Below are positions 17,264 through 26,992 of a DNA stretch of 64,000 nt, piece by piece (within the stretch, counting starts at the first letter, position 1; each line of letters begins with the position of its first letter). The position numbers and the translations under genes were made by a program. The stretch lies in contig JBBAAO010000001.1 in assembly GCA_041658205.1 (NCBI GenBank), positions 1,364,001-1,428,000 on the forward strand, written 5' to 3'. The stretch comes from Bacteroidota bacterium (GTDB taxonomy: Bacteria > Bacteroidota > Ignavibacteria > UBA10030 > UBA8401). Under the pieces are notes generated by a model. The model had not been told where the DNA came from. It made no database searches and worked only from the letters and a program-made list of their open reading frames with translations.

Positions 17264-18708
17264 ATGGTAATCCCGAAATCTTTTGAGATTTGAACAATAG
17301 TGATGTATAACTGCTGTGGCATGAATAGACCAAGAGCAATTAATACTATAAGCAGTACTAATGACGAAAAATGCATGATATCAAATTTCTCTGCTGGAAT
17401 CGCTTTGTGATCTTTTGGGGCAGCTGTGTAGAGCATTTGAAATACCGTCTTACTCATTCCGACAAAAATAAAAAAAAGAAAAAATAATACTGCGGCCAGA
17501 AGAAACGGTTTTTCCATTAAACCTTGAAAGATCATTAATTCGCTGAAAAATATGCCGAAGGGGGGCATAGCAATAATGGCAAAGAAGCCGAAAAGGAAAA
17601 GCCAACCTGTCCATGGCATTGCATTTAATACATTCCACACCGATGTTACTTCACGAGACCGATATGCTCGATGAATGTTACCGGCATTAAAGAACAATAC
17701 GACTTTCGTCATAGAATTAAATACCATGTGCAGCATCGATCCTGCAAAGGCGATACCGCCGGTTCCGATGCCAAGAGTGATAAGACCGAGATGCTCCACA
17801 CTAGAATAGGCAAGCATTCTTTTATAATTCACAACTTTGAACATAAAGACGAATGCCACAAACAGTGAAAACATACCGCCAATAGTCAAAATTGTTCTTG
17901 CAAAATCCGCAGTCACTGTCGGCACCATAATTTGGTAAACGCGCATTAATCCGAGCAGTGCAGTTCCCCGTAAAGAACCAGACATTAATGCTGCGGCAGG
18001 ACTTGGTGCATTGCTTGTAGCATCAATATCACCGGGATGCATTGGTGCAATACCTATCTTTGTACTGAGTCCGACAAAAACAAAAATAAAACTTGCCTTA
18101 AGCCAAATGGGATTGAGTGTTGTGGCAAATCGAGTGTAGGAAGAAATTAACAGCTGTTGTCCTTCAAGAACTGTTCCGCTTGCCGAAAGTGTCAGGAATA
18201 AAAATCCAATAAATGCAAAGGCAATACCAACGGAAACAAGAAAGAGATATTTCCACATTGCTTCCAGGGATTCTTCGTCGCGATAATAATAGATCAATGG
18301 AGCAACACTAAGCGTTGTCGTTTCAGACGCAACCCAAAATAATCCCAAATGATTACTGATAAGAGCGAGCGTGTTGGCAAACAAGTATAAATTCAACATC
18401 ATAAAATACATCTGCTTGCTTTTTTCTTCGTTCACCAGTGCAGAGCGATTCAGGTAGGAATAGGAAACAAACACCACCCAAAAATAAATGTGTGAAAGCA
18501 CCAATAAGAACAGTTTGCTTAATGCATCAAATCGGATAAATTCATTTTCCGTGGGAGAGTAAATACCCGAGAAGATGAGATACGATGTAACGAGATGCAC
18601 AATAGCAATGGACAGGGATATACTATACTGTATTTTTCTGTTATGAAAAAAATAGTTCGCTACAATGCCGACAAACGGCAGTCCTGCTAAAAAAATAAGT
18701 TCCGTCAT
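17260..18708 (-). CDS. hyfF: HyfF-like antiporter/proton-translocating membrane subunit
   Basis: A 482-residue protein with about 14 membrane helices of the NuoL/M/N-MrpD family. The fold-defining stretch MHPGDIDATSNAPSPAAALMSGSLRGTALLGLMR (about 215-250) matches the helix 7-8 region, with the MLAYSSVEHLGLITLG motif following at about 310. HyfF-type proteins lack the long lateral helix and sit next to HyfE, as here. It overlaps hyfE by 1 base and the large subunit by 4. It probably provides one ion channel of the complex. Confidence 0.9.
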   Translation of the reverse strand: MTELIFLAGLPFVGIVANYFFHNRKIQYSISLSIAIVHLVTSYLIFSGIYSPTENEFIRFDALSKLFLLVLSHIYFWVVFVSYSYLNRSALVNEEKSKQMYFMMLNLYLFANTLALISNHLGLFWVASETTTLSVAPLIYYYRDEESLEAMWKYLFLVSVGIAFAFIGFLFLTLSASGTVLEGQQLLISSYTRFATTLNPIWLKASFIFVFVGLSTKIGIAPMHPGDIDATSNAPSPAAALMSGSLRGTALLGLMRVYQIMVPTVTADFARTILTIGGMFSLFVAFVFMFKVVNYKRMLAYSSVEHLGLITLGIGTGGIAFAGSMLHMVFNSMTKVVLFFNAGNIHRAYRSREVTSVWNVLNAMPWTGWLFLFGFFAIIAMPPFGIFFSELMIFQGLMEKPFLLAAVLFFLFFIFVGMSKTVFQMLYTAAPKDHKAIPAEKFDIMHFSSLVLLIVLIALGLFMPQQLYITIVQISKDFGITI

Positions 18709-19340
18709 TAATCTTTTAACCTCCCAAGAACTGAGACATCTTGTTTTGCAAATGTAGAGCTGATTTTATTGATGGCAATTCCCATCAGAAACACAACAAC
18801 AAACACGTCCAGCATTGCGCCGAGCTCGACTAACGTAGGCATTTCCGCAGCAACAGATGTCCCAAAAAGGAAAATTCCGTTTTCCAAAATAAGAAAACCG
18901 ACGACGTGGACGATCAGTTTTTTTCTAAAAATAATAAGATAGATGCCTGTAATCATTGCTGAAAAAGCGGATGCAAACGGGATAGGTTCTATCGGCGTGA
19001 ATCCTGAAAGCACGTGAGATGCCACAAAGATGACTGACATTGAAGCGACTGTTAACAATAAAAAATTAAACGGTTGAATGCTTGGTTCAACAATTCGTTT
19101 TACATCCAGATCAATGACAATTTTGTTAATAAACCGGGGAATAATAACGGCTTTCACCACAAACGACATGATCGGAATAAGGAGGATATGCACCGACAGA
19201 TGGTCTATGAATGGAAACACCATTATTATCGAAAGCAAGACACCTTGCATGCGTAGGATAGACACGTATGTTTTAATACGTGATGTGATCACCAAATATA
19301 ATAATGTGAGACAGAAGAGAATACTGAGAACATTTTCCAT
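18708..19340 (-). CDS. hyfE: HyfE-like membrane subunit (NuoK-type)
   Basis: A 210-residue protein with about six helices. The C-terminal half, including VHVVGFLILENGIFLFGTSVA with the buried glutamate of NuoK/MrpC-type subunits and a following LGAMLDVFVVVFLMGIAI, matches HyfE. It lies between HyfC- and HyfF-like genes in the order known from hyf operons. The stop codon overlaps the start of hyfF (TAATG). Confidence 0.88.
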   Translation of the reverse strand: MENVLSILFCLTLLYLVITSRIKTYVSILRMQGVLLSIIMVFPFIDHLSVHILLIPIMSFVVKAVIIPRFINKIVIDLDVKRIVEPSIQPFNFLLLTVASMSVIFVASHVLSGFTPIEPIPFASAFSAMITGIYLIIFRKKLIVHVVGFLILENGIFLFGTSVAAEMPTLVELGAMLDVFVVVFLMGIAINKISSTFAKQDVSVLGRLKD

Positions 19341-19352
19341 AATAATTCCGAT

Positions 19353-20282
19353 CTATTGACGAACAAACGTATAAATGAGCAAATTTAAAATACCAATGGC
19401 AGTTGCAAATAATAGATATTGCGGAATGCTTTTCATTTTGAACCGCGCAATCATTGTCTCCACCCATGCAATGAGCGATGAAAGTAACACTAACACTATC
19501 AAGAATACAGAAAATCCTAGCCAATGATTCTGCATACTGAATGGATTAAAAAACGATGCTTCGTACACCGCATACACCATAATTTTGATGTAACTGGAAT
19601 ATTGATACAGGAAAAGATCAATTCCGGAATTATCAAGGATCATCACTTCGTGAATCATCGTTAATTCCAAATGTGTCGTCGGATCGTCAATCGGCATTCG
19701 AGAACATTCCGTCACCATTAGGAAAAATGCTGAAATCGAACTGACGATAATGAAGACAATGGAAGTCGGATTGTCCAAATGAATGGAATGGTAAATATCA
19801 TAAATAGAAGTGTAACCGGTAATAAACGCCAAACTTCCTAAAGTAAAGAAGTAGATCGGTTCGGCAAAGACGGCGAATGTTGCTTCCCGTGCCGCACCCA
19901 TTCCTTCGAAAGAACTTCCAATATCCATTGCTCCAAGAATCTGAAAAAACCGCGCCAGACCTAACAAATATGCAAAGACGATGATATCTCCGTTGAAGCT
20001 TAACAACGGACGGACGTAGCCTATCGGCAGCATGAGACTGGAAATTAAAATCGCGGAAAACGAAACGACCGGTGCTAGGCGGCTAATAAAAGATGCAGTA
20101 GTTGCATAGATCGTTTCTTTCCGACTGAGTCGGAGCAGATCAAAATACGGCTGGTACACTGGTGCGCCGATTCTTCCGGTGAGTAACGCTTTTTGCTTGT
20201 TGATTAATCCAACAAGCAATGGCGATATTCCGACAATAAACAAGAAGGGGAAGAGTCCCTGGAAATTTAAAAGTATGTCCAT
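19353..20282 (-). CDS. hyfC: HyfC/HycD-like membrane subunit (NuoH-type)
   Basis: A 309-residue integral membrane protein with about eight helices. Typical segments are GARRGAPVYQPYFDLLRL-like residues near 35-55 (here TGRIGAPVYQPYFDLLRLSRKE), GAAREATFAVFAEP near 130 and the acidic loop DDPTTHLELTMIHEVMILDNSG near 200. The last corresponds to the quinone-chamber or coupling region of NuoH and is conserved in membrane hydrogenases. It joins the membrane arm to the hydrophilic subunits. It overlaps the first HyfB-like gene by 16 bases. Confidence 0.92.
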   Translation of the reverse strand: MDILLNFQGLFPFLFIVGISPLLVGLINKQKALLTGRIGAPVYQPYFDLLRLSRKETIYATTASFISRLAPVVSFSAILISSLMLPIGYVRPLLSFNGDIIVFAYLLGLARFFQILGAMDIGSSFEGMGAAREATFAVFAEPIYFFTLGSLAFITGYTSIYDIYHSIHLDNPTSIVFIIVSSISAFFLMVTECSRMPIDDPTTHLELTMIHEVMILDNSGIDLFLYQYSSYIKIMVYAVYEASFFNPFSMQNHWLGFSVFLIVLVLLSSLIAWVETMIARFKMKSIPQYLLFATAIGILNLLIYTFVRQ

Positions 20283-22237
20283 ACGATTGCTATCCCGCCG
20301 TACAGCAGTACGACCATAAGCATAAATAAAATATAAAAACGAATATCGGTGTGACTTAAAAATTCCACCGAACTGATTTTCTTAAGAATATAGGCATAGA
20401 ACGGCTTTACGAACTGTACATCTGAAAAATCTTCTGCATGAGAATGAAAACGCGATGCCGCCGGAAATATGGTAGTAGGCAACGTAACATGCTTTTCTCG
20501 ATGGAGTAACGTTGATGCAATATTATTTATTTCATCGGCATAGGATGAAGCAGTATACTGCATTCTCGGAATTTGATTTGGATATCCGCACGCCCAGGCA
20601 GGAGAGATGCGAAATTTTGTACTGGTTTTTTTCCAGACGAACACAGCCGCAATGGTAAATAATACACTGGCAAATACCAATGTCATCACATCCCACTGAG
20701 CGAACATTGCATACGGTTGAATAAGAATTCCCCAACGGTTATAGGAGATGACAGAAGAAATTATTCCCAAAATTGATTGAGGATACACACCGAATACAAT
20801 GCATACACCAGCCAACATACCTAATGCAACGTAATCTGACACAGAAACGAAAAAGGTATGATCTCCTTTTCGTGTCGTTCCCAAGAACATGACACTGTTA
20901 ATTTTTGTAAAACAAGCCAATGCCAATCCGCCGACAAAAGCCAGTCCAACCGACATCAACAGCATCAAGAGAGGGAAATAATTTCCAAGTGCAGATGCCG
21001 ATTCAAAAAATCCTTTATAAATCAGAAATTCGGACATGAACCCATTCAGCGGAGGAATTCCACTGATGGCAATGGAACCAATCAGGAAAAGAGCAACAAA
21101 CAATGGTGCCTTATGAACTATGCCACCCAGTTTTTCAATATCCCGTGTGTGAAAGTTGTGATAGATAATTCCGGATCCGATGAATAAGAGACTTTTGAAG
21201 ATGGCGTGATTAAAGGTATGGAATAACGCTCCTCCAAAACCTAACCATATTAGCGATTGAATAGAAAAAGAAATACCAAGCATTCCCAGGCCGATACCAA
21301 TACCAATGATGCCGATGTTCTCGATAGAATGATACGCCAATAATTTTTTTATGTCGTGTTGAACAAGTGCGTACCAGACACCAAAAATCGCACTGAAGAG
21401 ACTGATAACCAGCATCACGATTCCCATCCATGCGGGAAGCGGGGAACAAAATTCTATCATGCGAAAGATTCCGTAAATACCTGTCTTAATCAAAATACTT
21501 GAGAAAAATGCACTCAACACTGTCGGAGCTATAGGATGTGCCCACGGCAACCAGAAATGAAACGGCATAAACCCCGCTTTTATCGCAAAACCTATAAAGC
21601 CAAAAAAACAGGCAACATAAAAGAGCAATCCGTTATCGGAAGTAAAATGAAAATCACTGAACAACCAACTTTCTGCGTGTTGATGGAGAATGAAGAAAAA
21701 AATATACAAGGAAAAAGTTGCGGCATGCGTTGTAACAAAATAGATAAAGCTCCCTTTTTGAACATTAATCTCTTCTTTATTCAACAACATTCCAAGATAT
21801 GCCATCAGTGTCATCAATTCCCAAAAAATGAGAAAGGCGATTGCATGATTAGCCAAGACTAATAACTGTGTAGATAGCAGCAATAACGAAAAGAAGATAA
21901 GGAATGCTCTTACAGAAATATTCTTGAAAAGAAAAGGTTGAAGATAAGTATATGTTGATATCACTGTAGGTATTGCGACTGTTGTGATTACAAGTAAAAA
22001 AAAGAGAGCAAGGCCATCGACACGGAAAAATGAATCCACATTGGGTAGTATCGTAAAAAGAGGGAAGATTGTTGGCAGTGCAGAAATTTGAATAAGAGAA
22101 AAACTGAGATTAAACAATAATCCCACTACCAATAAAACGACGACGAGCAATAAAGCCCGTTTTAATGGCCGCACAATCATCGCTATCATCGGAGCCGCAA
22201 TAAACAGACTGCATCCTATAAAAAATAGAATATCCAC
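20267..22237 (-). CDS. hyfB: HyfB-like antiporter subunit, copy 1 of 3
   Basis: A 656-residue protein if started at GTG 22237. That start aligns exactly with copy 2 (both begin with a GTG and then D-I/V-L-F); a frame open to 22378 would add 47 residues with no counterpart. It is a NuoL/MrpA-like channel with about 14-16 helices, and includes KAGFMPFHFWLPWAHPIAPT, DIKKLLAYHSIENIGIIG and ALFHTFNHAIFKSLLF. It is strikingly similar to copy 2 through the core, with long nearly identical runs such as FMSEFLIYKGFFESAS. It is the proton- or sodium-translocating candidate nearest HyfC. Confidence 0.9.
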   Translation of the reverse strand: MDILFFIGCSLFIAAPMIAMIVRPLKRALLLVVVLLVVGLLFNLSFSLIQISALPTIFPLFTILPNVDSFFRVDGLALFFLLVITTVAIPTVISTYTYLQPFLFKNISVRAFLIFFSLLLLSTQLLVLANHAIAFLIFWELMTLMAYLGMLLNKEEINVQKGSFIYFVTTHAATFSLYIFFFILHQHAESWLFSDFHFTSDNGLLFYVACFFGFIGFAIKAGFMPFHFWLPWAHPIAPTVLSAFFSSILIKTGIYGIFRMIEFCSPLPAWMGIVMLVISLFSAIFGVWYALVQHDIKKLLAYHSIENIGIIGIGIGLGMLGISFSIQSLIWLGFGGALFHTFNHAIFKSLLFIGSGIIYHNFHTRDIEKLGGIVHKAPLFVALFLIGSIAISGIPPLNGFMSEFLIYKGFFESASALGNYFPLLMLLMSVGLAFVGGLALACFTKINSVMFLGTTRKGDHTFFVSVSDYVALGMLAGVCIVFGVYPQSILGIISSVISYNRWGILIQPYAMFAQWDVMTLVFASVLFTIAAVFVWKKTSTKFRISPAWACGYPNQIPRMQYTASSYADEINNIASTLLHREKHVTLPTTIFPAASRFHSHAEDFSDVQFVKPFYAYILKKISSVEFLSHTDIRFYILFMLMVVLLYGGIAIVWTYF

Positions 22238-22290
22238 AGTTTCTATAGTTCTTTCGATGGTGATTATAAAAACATATTTCTCAGATTGAA

Positions 22291-24252
22291 TTAAATAAAT
22301 ATTGCAAGCAGTAAATAAAACAATAATACAGCAATGGAAAAGGAAATATACACTTGAACATTTCCGGATTGAATCCACTTAAAACGATCGGTCGTCCATA
22401 ATAAAGCCGCAAAGACCGGAGTAAGAATGTTTGAAAGAACAAAATCCCTGACATTTGTTTTGAAAACACTTTGTCGAGGAAACATCGTTAAGGGTAAGCG
22501 CGTTTCTTTCTTAACATCTAATATTTTGTGTGCGATACTTACCATCTCATCGGAATACGATGTCCCGGAATATTGCATACGGGGAGTTTGTAATGCATAT
22601 CCGCAACCCCAAGCCGGAGATGTACGATACTGTTTGTTTAATGTTTTCCAAACGATAATAAATCCGATGGTAAGGAGAACACTAAGAAATACGTTGGACA
22701 ATACACTCCATTGCGCAAACATGGTATAGGGTTGTATGGCAACTCCCCAATGGTTAAAAGTAATTACCGAAGAAATGATTCCGAGAATTATCTGTGGATA
22801 AACACCAAAGAGTATGCAAATCGATGCAAGAAATCCTAATGCAAAATAATCTGTCTTCTTTACAATAAATGTGCGATGGTCTGTGCGAATTGATCCCAAA
22901 AACATTACTCCATTAATTTTTGTAAAACCGGCTAATGCCAATCCGCCAACAAACGCCAGGCCAACAGACATCAGCAGCATAAAGAGAGGGAAATATTTCC
23001 CAAGAATTGATGCCGATTCAAAAAATCCCTTATAAATCAGAAACTCGGACATAAAACCATTGAGGGGTGGAATACCGCTGATTGCGACTGACCCGATAAG
23101 GAAGAGCGCAACAAACCACGGTGCACGGTGAACAATTCCTCCCATATCATCAATATTTCGCGAATGGAAATTCTGATAGATCACCCCTGAACCGAGAAAC
23201 AACAAACTTTTGAAGATGGCGTGATTAAACGTATGGAAGAGCGCTCCACCGAAACCAAGCCAGACTAATGATTGAATGGAATATGCAACGCCAAGTACAC
23301 CAAGCCCAATGCCGATGCCGATGATGCCAATATTTTCTATAGATGAATAGGCGAGCATGCGCTTAATATCTTTTTGCGCTATGGCATTCCAAATGCCGAA
23401 GACGGCACTAAAAATGCTAAAAGCTAATATCACTATTCCCATCCATGCCGGCAAAGGAGAACAAAATTCTATAAGTCGAAAAATTCCATAGATTCCGGTT
23501 TTAAGGATAACACCGGAAAGGAATGCACTCAACATAGTTGGTGCAATAGGATGTGCCATTGGTAACCAGAAATGCAGCGGCATAAATCCTGCTTTAATAC
23601 TAAATCCTAAAAAACCAAAAAAACAAATCGCATAGAAAAGTAATCCGGAATTAATCGACACATGAAAATCACTAAACAACCAACTGCCAGATTGTGTATG
23701 AAGCATAAAGAAAAAAATATACAAGAAGAATGTTGCAATATGAGTTGTGACAAAGTAAATAATGCTTCCTTTTTGCACTTCCTCTTTCTCTTTATCCAAT
23801 AGCATTCCAAGATATGCCATCAGTGTCATCAATTCCCAAAAAATGAGAAAGAGAACAGCATGATTAGAGAGAATCAATAATTGTGTCGAAAGAAAAAGAA
23901 GAGAAAACGAGACAAGAAATGCTCGAACAGATGCTTGCTTATGAAAATAATATTGCAGGTAAGAATGAGCGGCAATCACTGATGGTATTGCTGCAGTTGT
24001 AATCACCAGAAGAAAGAATAGAGCAAGTCCATCGGCATGAAAAGCAGATTGTTCGTTTGAGAACATGGAAAATATTGGTGTAACACTTGGTAATAACAAA
24101 ATTGCCGATAATGAAAAACTGAGATTAAGGGATAATCCTACAACGACAATCAGGACATAAAAGGTCAAAGCCCTTTGTATTGGACGCACAAATACTGCAA
24201 TGAGTGCACCAATAATTAGGAGACAACAGCCTATAAGGAACAGAACATCCAC
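22291..24252 (-). CDS. hyfB: HyfB-like antiporter subunit, copy 2 of 3
   Basis: A 653-residue paralogue of copy 1, starting with GTG at 24252. It shares the helix 7-8 segment KAGFMPLHFWLPMAHPIAPT, DIKRMLAYSSIENIGIIG and GALFHTFNHAIFKSLLF. The C-terminal domain ends in a long amphipathic part (after about 540) with SPAWGCGYALQTPRMQYSGTS, which copy 3 shares. Similarity to copy 1 is highest, pointing to tandem duplication. It is separated from copy 1 by 53 bases and from copy 3 by 98 bases, the widest gap inside the operon. Confidence 0.9.
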   Translation of the reverse strand: MDVLFLIGCCLLIIGALIAVFVRPIQRALTFYVLIVVVGLSLNLSFSLSAILLLPSVTPIFSMFSNEQSAFHADGLALFFLLVITTAAIPSVIAAHSYLQYYFHKQASVRAFLVSFSLLFLSTQLLILSNHAVLFLIFWELMTLMAYLGMLLDKEKEEVQKGSIIYFVTTHIATFFLYIFFFMLHTQSGSWLFSDFHVSINSGLLFYAICFFGFLGFSIKAGFMPLHFWLPMAHPIAPTMLSAFLSGVILKTGIYGIFRLIEFCSPLPAWMGIVILAFSIFSAVFGIWNAIAQKDIKRMLAYSSIENIGIIGIGIGLGVLGVAYSIQSLVWLGFGGALFHTFNHAIFKSLLFLGSGVIYQNFHSRNIDDMGGIVHRAPWFVALFLIGSVAISGIPPLNGFMSEFLIYKGFFESASILGKYFPLFMLLMSVGLAFVGGLALAGFTKINGVMFLGSIRTDHRTFIVKKTDYFALGFLASICILFGVYPQIILGIISSVITFNHWGVAIQPYTMFAQWSVLSNVFLSVLLTIGFIIVWKTLNKQYRTSPAWGCGYALQTPRMQYSGTSYSDEMVSIAHKILDVKKETRLPLTMFPRQSVFKTNVRDFVLSNILTPVFAALLWTTDRFKWIQSGNVQVYISFSIAVLLFYLLLAIFI

Positions 24253-24350
24253 AAGTATACCTTACAAGTTGAAAAAATAATGCTTAAATCGTACATGTGA
24301 AAATATTTTTGAAAATAAATATTGTCACTTGATTTTGAAAGTATCCGAAA

Positions 24351-26327
24351 CTAAAAACGAAACGCTAAATATAAATAAAACACCAACACAACAATGGAAA
24401 AGGCAACATACACTTGAATTTGACTCGATTGAAGCCATTTAAACTGATCTGTAAACCAATCAAACCTTTTATTCAATGGGATAATAATTTTGAAGAGAAC
24501 AAAATCTTTTACGTCTGTATGGAAGAAACTTTCTTCTGGAAAAGTCCTCACTGGTATTACGAATTCTTTTTCTGCTGTCAACGCTTTGCCGGCAATGTTG
24601 ACGATTGTATCAGAAAATGAAGTGCCGGAATATTGCATTCGATCTGTTTGTAATGCATATCCGCATCCCCACGGAACTGACATCCGAGTCGAAAATTGTC
24701 CGATCCGTTTATTCTTGAGAAATAAAATCACCATGATCACCACAAAAATTGCAAGAGCAATAATACCGACGCTCTGTATTGTTTCAATCGATGATCGTAA
24801 AATCATTGACGGTGCCGCTGGGAATAATTCTTTAAACACTATCGCTGATGCGGATACAATTATTTGTGGAAAAAGCCCGAGTACGATAATACACAGTGTG
24901 AGGAAATACAATGAAAACGCTTCGTAGTGTGAAATATCAATTGGCTGTTGAATGGTTGTTTTCGATTTACCGAGAAACACCATTGAAAAGACTTTTGAAA
25001 ATCCTAAAACAGCCAAACCGCCGACAAATGCTAATGTCACTGCAGCAATCAGCATAAAGAATGGGAAATATCCGTGCAAAGAATGTGATGCTTCAAAAAA
25101 ACTGCTGAAGATTAAAAATTCTGATGCAAACCCATTAAATGGCGGCAATCCTGAAATTGCGATCGATCCAATGAGCACAATGCATCCGAAGAGCGGGGCA
25201 GACTTCATCATTCCCCCCATCTGTTCGAGATTACGATGTTGAAAATGATGTTGAATTGTTCCTGAACTCAAAAACAACAGAGACTTAAATACAAAATGAT
25301 TTACTGTTTGGAAAAGTACGCCGGCTAATCCAAGAAACGTCACAAGCGGTTTTTGATATTCTATTCCAAAAATCATAATCGCAAGGGCCATTCCAATAAT
25401 ACCGATATTTTCAACGGATGAATACGCAAGCATTCGCTTCAGATCCTTTTGAGTCAAAGCGTTCCATATGCCGATAACAGCAGTTCCGCCGGAAATGGCA
25501 AACAATGCGGACGGGAGAAAATAATCTGTCGGTTGAATCCAAATAATGACTCGAATCAAGCCGTATATACCCGTTTTTGGCATCACAGCAGATAGCACTG
25601 CAGAAATATGGCCGGGAGCAACAGGATACGCTTCGGGTTTCCAAAAATGCAGCGGCATGAATCCTGCTTTCATTCCAAAACCGATAAATCCCAACCAAAA
25701 TATTGAGGAGATGACAGAAGGAAGAAACGAATGTTGTGCAAAAATTGAAAATTCCCAGCTGCCTGTTTGTTGATGCAACAACAAAAACATGAGATAGAGA
25801 AATAGTGTTCCGATGTGTGTGGCAATAAAAAAAGTAAGACTCCCTTTTTGGACATCCTTACGCTCACGTTCTAAGAGAATTCCCAAATATCCCGATAATG
25901 CCATCATTTCCCAAGCGATGAGAAATAAAAACGCATGATCTGCCACGATCAGTATTTGCATAGAAAAAAATAATAATACTGTGGCAGTAATAGTCGGTTT
26001 CAACGAACGATGTTTTTCTTCACGGGAAAGATATCCAATGCCCGAAATCGAAGTGACAATACCTCCGATAAGAATGATGCAGAGAAAGAAGAGAGAAAGT
26101 TTATCGAAATGAAATGAAACTGCTCCGAGACTTGAATGGGTGAAGAGATTCACATATAACGTTGGTGAATACATAAATGCATGCATTGCAAAAAGCAATC
26201 CGCTCAGCATTGCAGCAGCGATCAATCCATGTCCTATGCGATTAAGGAAAAATGGGTTTCGCCCGATAGCAAGGAAGACGAGAGCCAGACACAATAAAAA
26301 ACCATCAAGAATAAAGAGTACGATCAT
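24351..26327 (-). CDS. hyfB: HyfB-like antiporter subunit, copy 3 of 3 (divergent)
   Basis: A 658-residue protein of the same family but more diverged. It retains GFIGFGMKAGFMPLHFW, DLKRMLAYSSVENIGIIG and VNHFVFKSLLFLSSG, but replaces the APT(V/M)LSAF region with GHISAVLSAVMPKTGIYG. The shared GCGYALQTDRMQYSGTS near the C-terminus shows it belongs with the other two. It is the first membrane gene of the operon and overlaps the EIIA-like gene by 4 bases (ATGA). Confidence 0.9.
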   Translation of the reverse strand: MIVLFILDGFLLCLALVFLAIGRNPFFLNRIGHGLIAAAMLSGLLFAMHAFMYSPTLYVNLFTHSSLGAVSFHFDKLSLFFLCIILIGGIVTSISGIGYLSREEKHRSLKPTITATVLLFFSMQILIVADHAFLFLIAWEMMALSGYLGILLERERKDVQKGSLTFFIATHIGTLFLYLMFLLLHQQTGSWEFSIFAQHSFLPSVISSIFWLGFIGFGMKAGFMPLHFWKPEAYPVAPGHISAVLSAVMPKTGIYGLIRVIIWIQPTDYFLPSALFAISGGTAVIGIWNALTQKDLKRMLAYSSVENIGIIGMALAIMIFGIEYQKPLVTFLGLAGVLFQTVNHFVFKSLLFLSSGTIQHHFQHRNLEQMGGMMKSAPLFGCIVLIGSIAISGLPPFNGFASEFLIFSSFFEASHSLHGYFPFFMLIAAVTLAFVGGLAVLGFSKVFSMVFLGKSKTTIQQPIDISHYEAFSLYFLTLCIIVLGLFPQIIVSASAIVFKELFPAAPSMILRSSIETIQSVGIIALAIFVVIMVILFLKNKRIGQFSTRMSVPWGCGYALQTDRMQYSGTSFSDTIVNIAGKALTAEKEFVIPVRTFPEESFFHTDVKDFVLFKIIIPLNKRFDWFTDQFKWLQSSQIQVYVAFSIVVLVFYLYLAFRF

Positions 26328-26992
26328 CGCTTTCGTTGTTCCTCAATCTTTTCAATGAGAGACATTAATTCGCGATACGGAAGCCGCACTTCCAAAGCTT
26401 GTTGAATTTCTTTTTGTGAAAGAAGGTAGCTGATATGAGCAAGCAAGCTTAAATGCTGTTTAATCGTCTGAGAAATGAGAAGAATCAATGTATGAACCGG
26501 TTTCCCATCCAAAGAATTAAGTTTAAGTGGCCGAGACGGGAAGAAAAAATGAATCAATGGTTTATCCCGTCCCACCACCAATGGTATTCTTGGATGTGGC
26601 AGACTGATTCCGTTCCCGATCGCTGTGGACATCATCTGTTCACGGCTTTTCAATAATTGAACGACAACATCCTTATCCACCGATGCATCAAACAAGGCAA
26701 GGTTTGTCATTTGTTCAATGTACAGTTCTTCCGTGAAATTACATTGATAGAAAATAGATTGCTCATCAAGCAATGGAAGCAGGCTTTTAATCTGGTATTC
26801 TACAAAATGTGAACTGCCGGAGATATTCAATGGAATGTTTCTGCCTAACGCCCATTCGATGACTTTGTCTTTATTGAAGACGACCCGATCCTGAATAATT
26901 TGGTGTGGTATTTCCTTTGTCTTAACTAACTTTTGGATTTCTTTTTCAGACATCACCAAAAATTCAGCAACATCTTTAATTTTTAGATCCAC
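26324..26992 (-). CDS. PTS EIIA-like protein with N-terminal excisionase-type DNA-binding domain
   Basis: A 222-residue protein. Residues 1-50 (LKIKDVAEFLVMSEKEIQKL) form a short helix-turn-helix of the excisionase/MerR-like kind. Residues 70-220 form an EIIA domain of the fructose/PtsN type with the phosphorylatable histidine H133 in GISLPHPR and a second histidine, H180, in the expected downstream segment. No transporter gene is near, so it is probably a regulatory EIIA that senses PTS phosphorylation state, in line with PtsN. It sits between MerR and the membrane subunits and overlaps both neighbours, which argues for a direct regulatory link. Its phosphodonor is not in the window. Confidence 0.82.
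   Translation of the reverse strand: MDLKIKDVAEFLVMSEKEIQKLVKTKEIPHQIIQDRVVFNKDKVIEWALGRNIPLNISGSSHFVEYQIKSLLPLLDEQSIFYQCNFTEELYIEQMTNLALFDASVDKDVVVQLLKSREQMMSTAIGNGISLPHPRIPLVVGRDKPLIHFFFPSRPLKLNSLDGKPVHTLILLISQTIKQHLSLLAHISYLLSQKEIQQALEVRLPYRELMSLIEKIEEQRKR

Noticed and set aside
24253..24350. Hidden small gene in the 98-bp gap between HyfB copies 2 and 3
   Set aside because: No start with a ribosome site and no frame of useful length; only a weak AT-rich inverted repeat.
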